Below, piece after piece: positions 1 to 9,500 of a stretch of 64,000 bases of DNA. The stretch's first letter is position 1, and each line of letters begins with the position of its first letter. The notes beneath the pieces are model-generated. The model was not told the origin of the DNA. It worked only from the letters and a program-made list of their open reading frames with translations, and made no database searches. The position numbers were made by a program, and so were the translations under genes. The stretch is from positions 248,001 to 312,000 of the forward strand of contig NZ_MUGS01000004.1 in NCBI RefSeq assembly GCF_002222055.1, in the 5' to 3' direction. This DNA comes from Flavobacterium araucananum. Lineage in GTDB: Bacteria > Bacteroidota > Bacteroidia > Flavobacteriales > Flavobacteriaceae.

Positions 1-674
1 TTCATAAATCCTATTTCATCTACAGATAAATTGCTCAGGTCCGGTATTTCTTTGAGCTGCATGATCGAATTTCCTTTTGCTTTAATGTATGCTTCTTTTA
101 TGGTCCAGTATTTATAAAAGAGGTAATAAACTTCATCGTCTTTTTTTGAAGTTATAAGGGCTGATTCTGTTGGCAAGAAGAAACTTGTGGCAATATTGTG
201 AACCTGTTTATGGTTTGGCGAGACATTTTCGATATCGATACCAATTTCATTTTTTGTGCCAATGATACAGGCAAAATATCCGTTGGAATGGGATAGATTG
301 AACGTAATCTTTTTTTTATTTTGATGTTCAGCCAGATGTGGTTTGCCATTTATGCCGTATACAAATTCTATATCGGCAGCAGGAATTTTTGTGTAAAGCG
401 AAAGCAGATAGCGAAGTAATGATCGCGAATAAATGAAATTCCGGCGCTGTTTTTCGAACTTAAATTTTTGAGCTCTTTCTTTTTCCTCACTATTTAGATA
501 ATCGATAAATTGATCTTCTGGTTCCTCTGGTTTTGCTATCCATAAATGCAGGTAATCGTCTGTATTTAAATTGCTGTTTTTGGGGTCAACCCAAAAGTCC
601 TCAAGATTTGCCGTATTTTCTAAAATAGCGGGAATTTTATAATAGCTGATATTTTTGGAGGAAGAAAAAAACAT
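1..674 (-). CDS. 4'-phosphopantetheinyl transferase, Sfp type (3' end cut by window edge)
   Basis: Reading the minus strand from the ATG at 674 gives an open frame to the window edge (about 224 residues, no stop reached). It contains the Sfp-family signatures NLSHSNG, IGIDIEN and YWTIKEAYIKAKG, which hold the Mg/CoA-binding residues. The enzyme moves phosphopantetheine from CoA to the serine of carrier proteins, here most likely the ACP inside the large PKS and the free ACP of the same operon. Its ATG shares one base with the stop of the upstream glycosyltransferase (TAATG), so translation is probably coupled. Only the last residues are missing from the window. It is a different protein from the second PPTase at 61367. 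Confidence 0.93.
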   Translation of the reverse strand, partial: MFFSSSKNISYYKIPAILENTANLEDFWVDPKNSNLNTDDYLHLWIAKPEEPEDQFIDYLNSEEKERAQKFKFEKQRRNFIYSRSLLRYLLSLYTKIPAADIEFVYGINGKPHLAEHQNKKKITFNLSHSNGYFACIIGTKNEIGIDIENVSPNHKQVHNIATSFFLPTESALITSKKDDEVYYLFYKYWTIKEAYIKAKGNSIMQLKEIPDLSNLSVDEIGFM

Positions 675-1849
675 TAGGACACTTTCGTTAGTATTTCTTC
701 AGCAAATATATGATTTAATAATAGTCTTGTATTCTCGGCACCATCCATATCTATTGTAACTTGCCGGGGACGAAACTCAAAAGTTTTTCTGATTTCGGCA
801 GCTAGTATTTCCGGCGTAATCGCATTGGCATAAAGTGTTCTCACGAGGGATCGTTTTTCCAGTTGTTTTGCCCTGATAATCTGCTCGCTGTTTTGTTCGT
901 TTTCGTAGGGTATAAGCAAAGCAGGAATACCATTGCATAAAAGTTCAATGGCTGTGTTGTAACCGCATTGGCTTATCGAGACTTCTGCCAGAGCCATTTC
1001 CTGGGTAAGATTGCTTACTTGTTTTATTAGGGTAATACCGGGAATCTGGTTTACAATGTCTTCAAGCAATTTAAATTCGAGAGTATCAAACAAAGGACCT
1101 GCAATAATCCTGAGTGTTTTTTGATCTCCAAAACCAAAATCTTTATAAGCATTGATAAGATCATAGATCAACTGATTACTGGCACCGCCACCACCAAAAG
1201 AAGCGATAACACCATTGCCTTGTTCTCGGGTTGTTTTAAGTTTTTTCTGCGAGGTTACATATCCCGTATAATGCACCGGAACTTCTATTTTGCCAATATG
1301 GTCAATTGTGTCTTCGAGTTTACAAATTTGAGCATCGGCATGCAAAAATATTCCAGTATAATAACTGTTTACTATTGAAAAAGCAAAGTCTCTAAAAAGT
1401 TTTTTTCCGGCTGTAGACGGTTCTACAATATCCCGTAAACTGCAAAAAATAAGTGTTTTTTTATCTCCGTTTTTTGCCAGTTTAAGGATTGGCATAATCT
1501 CACCAATAAACTGCATGCGCCCAAACGGAAAGAGTTCTGTTATAATAATATCCGGCAAAGTAGCCTTGTAGATTGTTTTTATCATTGTGGTGCGTTCTGC
1601 CATAATGTTGCTTATGGGATCATTGCCTGTAGCATCGATAAGGGTTGTATTTTCGGCAAGACGTACAGCAGGTAATTGATAAAACAGAACTCCCGAAGGA
1701 ATATGAACTCCTTCTGGATATTTGCCTCCCGAGATAAAGGTAATAGTATAATCTTCGCGCAGGGAATCTATAATAGCGAGTGATCGTACCAGATGCCCAA
1801 TACCTACAGAGTGGTGGCAATACATTAGTAAGGAAGGTTTATGCTTCAT
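674..1849 (-). CDS. Glycosyltransferase, MurG/GT28-like
   Basis: 391 aa. The N-terminus (LLMYCHHSVGIGHLVRSLA) matches predicted glycosyltransferases of the GT-B fold that begin with a glycine-rich loop followed by GHLxRS. The C-terminal half has the GT28 donor-binding pattern (SQCGYNTAIELLCNGIPAL, then a Q-rich stretch with EQIIRAKQLE). It would transfer a sugar from a nucleotide donor in the cytoplasm; the acceptor cannot be read. It overlaps the next upstream gene by 11 nt and the PPTase by 1 nt, so it belongs to the PKS operon and probably decorates that product. The donor sugar is unknown. Confidence 0.85.
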   Translation of the reverse strand: MKHKPSLLMYCHHSVGIGHLVRSLAIIDSLREDYTITFISGGKYPEGVHIPSGVLFYQLPAVRLAENTTLIDATGNDPISNIMAERTTMIKTIYKATLPDIIITELFPFGRMQFIGEIMPILKLAKNGDKKTLIFCSLRDIVEPSTAGKKLFRDFAFSIVNSYYTGIFLHADAQICKLEDTIDHIGKIEVPVHYTGYVTSQKKLKTTREQGNGVIASFGGGGASNQLIYDLINAYKDFGFGDQKTLRIIAGPLFDTLEFKLLEDIVNQIPGITLIKQVSNLTQEMALAEVSISQCGYNTAIELLCNGIPALLIPYENEQNSEQIIRAKQLEKRSLVRTLYANAITPEILAAEIRKTFEFRPRQVTIDMDGAENTRLLLNHIFAEEILTKVS

Positions 1850-2912
1850 TCTCTTTTAATTTAAGTTCCTGTTTGCCGGTTATTTTTAGAAACAATTCGT
1901 TGAATGTTTTTGCTTCATGTTCCGGAGTTTTTATACTAATGCGGGCATTTTTTCCTATCTCATCATCATTATACAAAAGCCTGTTGGTTAGGGCTAATTT
2001 CCATTCGTCGATATTGGTGCAGATAAAACCATTGTAATTATTGGTAATAACATCTTTGATTCCGCCAGCGTCAGAAGCCAGTACAACACGTTCGCATGCC
2101 ATGGCTTCGAGCACCACATTGGGCATGCCGTCATAGAGCGAAGGATGCAATATAATATCACACATAGAATAGGCTGCTCTTAAGGTATCAGGATCATTAA
2201 TGTAGGGAATAGGAATTATCCAATCCGGGATTGTATTTTTTACATCGTCCCTAATTTCTCCTACCATAATGGTTTGTGCCGGAGCAAGTGTTTTTTCTAA
2301 TTCCTGAAAAAGGCTAAGCCCACGCGAATTTTTAAACTCACCAAATATTCCAACTACAGGGCGGTGGTCCAATTGCCATTCTTGTTTTAAAATTTTGGCA
2401 GCTTCAGGATCCGGATAAAATATATTTTTGTTGACACTATTTGCTATAAAATGGGCTTCACGATTGTACCAGGCTTTTACTTTTTGTTTCATTTCGTTTG
2501 ATACGCAGGTTACAGCATTGGCAAATTGCATCACAAATGAAAGTTTTGGCGCATTAAGCACCGAAAAAAAATCCCTGTTAATATCATTGCCCCGAAGACA
2601 GGCTACAACTTTGGTCTCGCAAAATCTGGCTGCTGCAACGGCACAATAAGCGGCTGAACTTCCATAATACCCCACAACGAGATCAGGAGCAAAGGACTTT
2701 ATTTCGGCTATTGCTTTTTCAGTAATTTCCATCATTTGTGTTCCTGTAAAAATGTCTTTTGTGTTTAAGAGGCTCGATTTGGTTTCGCTTAATCCTGTCG
2801 AAAAAACAGCGACTTCATTGCCCAGCAAAGTCATTTGTGCTGTAATACGATTTACAGAGGCAGATAATCCGCCTTTGCGTTCTGTGCTGGGAACGATATA
2901 TAATAATTTCAT
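1839..2912 (-). CDS. Glycosyltransferase family 4
   Basis: 357 aa with GT-B architecture. The N-terminal acceptor half starts MKLLYIVPSTERKGGLSASV (glycine loop), and the C-terminal half carries the EX7E-like motif as DGMPNVVLEAMACERVVLAS followed by GGIKDVI. GT4 enzymes are retaining transferases that use NDP-sugars. The gene is 18 nt after the MBL gene and overlaps the GT28-like gene by 11 nt. It is one of three GT-B enzymes in the operon, suggesting several sugars are added. The start at 2912 fits the conserved family N-terminus. Confidence 0.9.
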   Translation of the reverse strand: MKLLYIVPSTERKGGLSASVNRITAQMTLLGNEVAVFSTGLSETKSSLLNTKDIFTGTQMMEITEKAIAEIKSFAPDLVVGYYGSSAAYCAVAAARFCETKVVACLRGNDINRDFFSVLNAPKLSFVMQFANAVTCVSNEMKQKVKAWYNREAHFIANSVNKNIFYPDPEAAKILKQEWQLDHRPVVGIFGEFKNSRGLSLFQELEKTLAPAQTIMVGEIRDDVKNTIPDWIIPIPYINDPDTLRAAYSMCDIILHPSLYDGMPNVVLEAMACERVVLASDAGGIKDVITNNYNGFICTNIDEWKLALTNRLLYNDDEIGKNARISIKTPEHEAKTFNELFLKITGKQELKLKENEA

Positions 2913-2930
2913 TGCTGGTCGTGATTAAGT

Positions 2931-3551
2931 TTAAAAAACATTCAGATTAAATTTCTTTTCGTCTCCTACTGTCGAATATTTATAATGCCCCGGATATATG
3001 GTAAACGCATCCGGCAGGACATATAATTTTTGTTTGATACCACTTATCAAATCGTTGAAATATCCTTCGTAACTGTCTCCAATTTTTTTATTCATAAGGG
3101 TATCTCCAGTAAAAACGCCTTCATTAAATTTCAGACAAATACTGCCCGGTGTATGTCCCGGAATGTGTATAATCGTAAAAGCAACATTGCCCAGATAAAA
3201 TATATCTCCGTCTTTGCAAAAAACATCTGCTGGTGGCAATGGTTCTGTTGTGTAACCGTAAGATGCGGCTTCTTCTACAAAGTTTTCTGCTACTGCAAGA
3301 TCGTCATGATGCATGTATATTTTTGCATTAGTGATCGCTTTGACTTTTGCCAAATCAAACACATGATCAAAATGAGGATGTGTTACAAATATTGCCTCGA
3401 TTTTTACGTTCTGCTTCATAAGGTTTTCGACTTGTGTAGCCGAACCCAAACCGGGATCGATTACAATGGCAGTATTTGTGTTGTTGTTGACAACTAAATA
3501 GGTGTTTTCAAAAAAAACTCCGGAAACATAGCGGTGTATTTCTAATTGCAT
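2931..3551 (-). CDS. MBL-fold metallo-hydrolase (glyoxalase II-like)
   Basis: 206 aa, full-length for a single-domain glyoxalase II-like protein. The zinc motif HPHFDH is at residues 58-63, further ligands are His133 in PGHTPGS, Asp150 in FTGDTL and a late PGHY. Such enzymes hydrolyse thioesters or other esters. Placed 7 nt downstream of the PKS gene, it may act as a discrete thioesterase for release or editing, because the megasynthase shows no TE domain. That role is an inference from context; MBL-fold thioesterases are known with some iterative synthases. A housekeeping detoxification role is possible. Confidence 0.85.
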   Translation of the reverse strand: MQLEIHRYVSGVFFENTYLVVNNNTNTAIVIDPGLGSATQVENLMKQNVKIEAIFVTHPHFDHVFDLAKVKAITNAKIYMHHDDLAVAENFVEEAASYGYTTEPLPPADVFCKDGDIFYLGNVAFTIIHIPGHTPGSICLKFNEGVFTGDTLMNKKIGDSYEGYFNDLISGIKQKLYVLPDAFTIYPGHYKYSTVGDEKKFNLNVF

Positions 3552-3558
3552 TTGCGTT

Positions 3559-6500
3559 TTATATTATGCCTACAAAAGGGTTATATATTTCGTTTTGTTT
3601 TTTGTTTTTGGTATTTCTCCAAGGGCCTTCTCCTGCAATGAGTTCTACCATTTCTGATTGGTAATTGTTGATTTCATTGATGAAAAAATCGGTTCCTTTT
3701 TTTGCCGATATTTGTTTAATACCCTGTATGTTCAATAAATTTATGGCTTGTGATGATGCCATTCCAACCTCGCTCCACGGTCCCCAGTTTATGCTCATAA
3801 CCTGTAGTTTAGGCCACTTGTTGCGCAGGTACCATGCAAAGCGGTTCAGAACTTCATTTGCAGCGGCATAATCTGTTTGTCCCTGATTACCAAAACGTCC
3901 GGATACAGAACTAAAGAATACCATGAGTTTCAGGGTGTCAAAATTTAGATATTTATTTAAAATAAAAGCACTGTCGGCCTTGGTATCAAACACATTATCA
4001 AACGAAGTAATACTTTTATTGATGATCGATCTGTCGTCGATTATACCTGCACCGTGCAAGACGGCATCAATACGACCGTAATCGCTATAAATTTCTTTGA
4101 TGAGTGCACCAAATTCGGCTTCGTTTCTTACATCTGCTGATTTGTAGCTTACTTCGACCCCTTTTGCTTTAAAATCGGCAAAATCGTTATCGGGTTTTTC
4201 TGAACGTCCTACCAGTATAAATTTCATTCCGGGTTGTGCTATCGATTTGCATATTTCGGCAGTTATCCCTTTGGCTCCGCCAGTAGCGATTACGACCCAG
4301 TTTTTGTCTATCTTTAGATCAGGAAATTTTGTGACTTGCGATTTAACTTTAGTTTCTATGGCTTTGTATACAATGCGTTCTCCTTCCGGATACCCTATTT
4401 CGGCATTGTTTTCAGGTTGGTTTAATTCGCGCAATATCCTGTTGGTTATTTCATTTACAGAAAGTGACGAGTCAAAATCAACAGTACAGGCAGCGACCTC
4501 ATCCCATTCTTTTTTTAAGGCATTCAATAATCCTATATTACCACCTCCCGGCGGAAGTCCCGGTCCAATTCGTTCGTTCCTGCCATAAGAACCGCCAAAC
4601 ATCGATCCGGCAAGTATAGCCTGCACCGGAAAGGTGTCTTTGACTTCCAGATGTTTTGTAATGGTAATGATGGTCTGGAACAAACTTTTTGATTGTATTT
4701 GAGTCAGTAAACGCCAGTCTGTAATGTGTTCCGGCATTAAGGATTTGGCTATAGCCGATAAATGAATAATACTGATACGCTCATCAGAAGTACGGATCGC
4801 ATCGCTTACAGCTTTTTCTATTTTAAGAGAAGAACTTAGGGTTTCATAATCTAATACAACAGGTTTTCCGCCCAGATCCGTGATTCTTTGTGCCAGAGTT
4901 GAAGCAATGCCAAACTCATCTGCCATAATCAGATACAATCCGTTTAAACGAATTTCTTCGGTTAGAAAAGGCAATTCCCGATGTTCCGCTTTCATTAAAA
5001 ATCGGGGACAATCAGATTCTACAGAGACTTCATACGAAAGTGTTTTTTGTTCTACAGGCTCTGTATTAGTATCAATTTGTGGTTCGTCTTCGATACTTAC
5101 AGCGCATATAATATCCAGCAGCATATCGATTGTTTTAGTACGCATTAGTTTTGGCATATCGCCATGAAGTTGTTCGCTCCATTGTAGCGGTAATGCTTTT
5201 AGAACGTTATCCAGCATTTCGACCCTTTTGATAGAATCGATACCCAATTCGCTCTCAAGATCTAGCTGAGGTTCAAAAACTTCTTTTGGATAACCTGTTC
5301 GTTCTACCAGAAAATCTAAAATTATCTGAGTCAGAAACGAACGGTTTATTTTTTGAGAGTGAACACTTACCGTTTCTTTTTCTTCTTTTTCAGGCGCAAC
5401 AATTGTATTGGTTTCAGGAACATTTTCAATTTCAGTTTGATATTGTTTTTGCTCCGGTATTGCCTGTAGATTATAATTTAATTGCTGTGGGGTTGGAGTA
5501 GTGGCATTGTTTCCCAGAAATTGCGCCAATACTCTTTCCTGAGTAGTAAGAAAATCGCGCATCGTGGCTTGATAGGCTTCAAATCCTGCAACCAGCGAAC
5601 TATCATTTGTAATGGTTTTATGCGTTGCCATGTTTTGATTTGGAGGTGTGTTTTGGTTTATTCGGGCTCTTTCTTCCAAATTAATCGCAGGAAGCCTGGC
5701 AATGTTTATTTTATCTTCGGTAACAGAACGAACGCCTGATCCGGTAACATAATAAGCCGTTGCGGGAATGGGTTTGCTTTTTAGATTTTTAAGGATATCG
5801 TCTATGTTTTCCTGCGAAGCGGTTCTGTTTTCGAATAATGCCGGGAGGTTGATAGAATAGCCTAACGAATACATTTTGCCTATCAGGGTCAATAATCCTT
5901 TTAATCCTTCGGTTTGGCTATCGGCAGATAGCGCCAGATGTTCTTTTTCTTCGAGGATCTGACCAATTAAGCCTTTCATAATATTTTTAGGACCAACTTC
6001 TACAAAGATGCGGGTTCCGTTTTCGTACATGTTTAGTATTTGCTGCGAAAAATGAACGGGACTTAACAGGTGTTTTTTCAATACATCCTTAATCCCAGCA
6101 TCAGTTTCAGGATAAGGCAATGCAGAGGTATTCGAAAACACAGCAAATGCGGCTGGGTTTGTCTGTATCTTTTGTATGGTTTCATTAAAAGGAATTTGTA
6201 CTGCGTTGTAAAGTGGCGAATGAAACGGACCACTTACTTCTAAGGGAATAGCTTTTATTCCGTTTTGTGCAAATTGTTTCAGCATGTCTTCAATTGCCGT
6301 TTTCCTGCCTGAAATAATGGTTTGTTTTGGGGCATTATAATTGGCAATTACAACCTCATCCTGCAATATTGCTTTTACTGTTTCGGGAGTTTCGAACACT
6401 ACCGCCATTGTACCTTCTTTACTGGTTACATTCGCCATTAATCTGCCTCTGGTTTCTGCGAGTTCAAAAAAAGTAGTGCGGTCAATTATTCCCGAGGCAT

Positions 6501-9500
6501 GCAGGGCAGTAAGTTCTCCAAAGCTATGTCCAGCTACAGAATCGGGAACAAGTTGCAATGCCTTAAAAATATCCAGAAAACCAGCAGATACAGCACCTAT
6601 CGCTATTTGAGCGTGATGGGTATGGGTAAGTTCTTTTCTTTGAATCTCTTCGTCTTCCTGCGTGTAGGTTGCTGCGGGATAGATTATTTTATCTAAAAAG
6701 AGATTTGTTTTATCGATAAAAAGTTGAGCAGCCTCTTCGATGGCGCTTCTCATTTGCGGAAAATACAAAGCAATTTCTCTCGCCATATTTAGGTATTGTG
6801 CACCTTGCCCGGGAAATACAAACGAAACAGGGCTTACGGCTGGTGTTAGTTCCAGGTTTATTACAGCAGGCAAAGCAGCAGTATTACCGTTGATTTTTTC
6901 GATTACGGTTTGGATTCTATTTTTTAAGTCCTGCAAGTCAGTAGCCACAATGCTTAAACGAACAGGTGCATTTTGATTCTTTTTAGCTTTTAAAGCAAAT
7001 GCCGGAGCGATTTGCAATAAATTCTGTACGCTTATATCCTGAAGAGATTTTAGTACATTATCGAGATCGAGTTTAAGCTCTTGGGCGGTTTGTGCATTGA
7101 ATACAAATAACTCGCAAGGCCATTTGTCAGCGCCATTGGCTTGTTTATAGGTAGTGTTTTGATATTCTTCGAGTACAACATGCGAGTTTGTCCCGCCAAA
7201 ACCAAATGCACTCACGCCAAGTCTGCGTACATTTTCTTTAGGCGTAAACCAAGGTCTTCCTTCATTAAGGATAAAGGCTGGCGAGTTTGGCTTTAAGGCA
7301 CTTATAGGTGCAGTTTTGATAGGATGCGGCGGCAGGGTTTTATGATACAACGATAGTGTTCCTTTTATCACGCCCAAAATACCGGCACAGGTTTTTGTAT
7401 GTCCCAATATACTTTTTAGAGACCCTATAGCACAACTGTGTGTTGCTGCACCGGCTTTGTCCAGTATCGCTGTTATTGTGTCCAGTTCTACCTGATCGCC
7501 TACGGTGGTTCCGGTTGCATGGGCTTCGTAATACCCCAGAGTCGCGGGCGAAATATTGGCTTTGTGATAAGCACGGTTAAAAGCCTGTTCTTGTCCTCCG
7601 GATCTTGGTGCTGTAAGTCCCAACGCTTTTCCGTCGCTGGAGCTTCCGGTTCCTTTGATCACGCTGTAAATTCTGTCACCGTCTCTTTTGGCATCTTCGA
7701 GCCTTTTAAGCACCACTACAGATACGCCTTCGCTTAACACAATACCATTGGCAGTGGCATCAAAAGGCATTGATTCGCCTGTTGGTGACAGGGCGTGCGT
7801 TTTGCTAAAAGCCATATACGAATAAGCAGATTGTGCTATATCTACGCCTCCTGCAATTACCATATTGCTGTCGCCAAACTCTAACTCTTTTACCGCAAGG
7901 TCAAGTGCTGCAAGCGATGAGGCACAGGCAGCATCTACAGAGAAATTGGCACCACCCAGATTAAAACGATTGGCAACCCGTCCTGCGAGAACATTGGTTA
8001 GAATTCCCGGAAAACTTTCCTCATTCCATTCCGGCAGTCTGTCAAGATCCTTCTCGTCAATAGTATTTATATATTGCGGCAATGAGGATCTAAATTCGTA
8101 TAAACCTTTTAGTTTCGAACTTCCGTCACTGCCAATAATTACAGAGGTATGTTTATTGTCAAAACCAGAATCTCCAAAACCGCAATCGTCAATCGCTTTT
8201 TGTACAGCTTCGAGCAACAGGAGCTGACCCGGGCTTATGTATTTTAGAGATTGCGGAGGGATCCCAAAACGCAAAGGGTCAAAAAGTACCTCGTCGATAA
8301 AGGCACCCCATTTTGAGACCATTTTATCCTTGGCTTTTATGTTGGTATCATAATACATACGCCAGTCCAATACATCGTTTGGAATTTCTTTTATCTGACT
8401 TACTTTCTTTACTATGTTTTCCCAGAATACAGCATGTTCTTGTGCTCCGGGAACTAATACAGACATGCCAATAATCGCAATATCCGAAGGTTGTTTTTGA
8501 GGTTGTACGGTTTCTTTGATTGCGTTTGAGGCAGTATTCAGGAGAAAGACACTTTGCTCTATGATTTTAGTATGAAGTTCTTTTATCGTGATAATTTCGG
8601 TATTTATTTCTGCAGCTTTACCGGTCATGTATAAACCTTCCTGAGTTTGCATTTTTTTGGTAGCTGCAATAAGTTCTCCTGATGGGTTTAGGGTTAAACC
8701 TTTGGAGGCTATACGGAGTCTGCCTAATAAGGACTTTTCGAGAATTTTGCTCAATTCTTCGGGTTTGGTATTGTTCTTAATGCCGTTGTTTCTTAACCCG
8801 TTAAATTCGTTTACATAAGGAGTATGAACACAACGTATGGCATGTCCGGGACCTGTTTCGATAATATGGGTATCACTACAATCGATAACTTTTTGCTGAA
8901 ATTCAGTTACGACAGCTCCTGTACTGCAAGCTTCCTGGGTAAACAAATAGGCTGTACCCATTAATACCCCAATATTGATTCCTTTTGCAGTAAGGGTACC
9001 GCTCATTGCACTGACCATTGCGGCAGATAGTGCATCGTGAATACCTCCTGCAAATAATATATTTGCAGGATTAGAGGTGTCATTGGGTTCTGCCAGTAAA
9101 GTTTCGATGGCACTTTCCCACAACGAAAAACTACTCAAAGGCCCTATGTGACCGCCACATTCGCGACCTTCTAAAACAAATCGTTTGGCTCCGCGACGGT
9201 AAAATATTTGCAAAAGTTTTGGTACCGGCGCATGGATATAGGTTTTAATACCCAGGTTTTCATAAGGCAAGGTTTGCTCGTAACTCCCGCCTGCGATCAA
9301 TACAAAAGAGGGTTTATGTGCCGCAATTACTTCAAATTGCTCTTGCATAAGATCCTGATCGATGAAACCCAGAACACCGGCTCCCCAGGATTTATTACCC
9401 AAAAGATTTTTAGTTTCCTGTAATAATTCGTTCGCTTGTGGTCCTTTCATCATTGCTATGGCAGCAAGTGGTAAAGCTCCGTTTGTGGCAACGGCATCTA

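Noticed and set aside
152..349. Minus-strand open frame of 65 codons
   Set aside because: It is a frame shadow inside the PPTase gene, whose own frame carries all family motifs.
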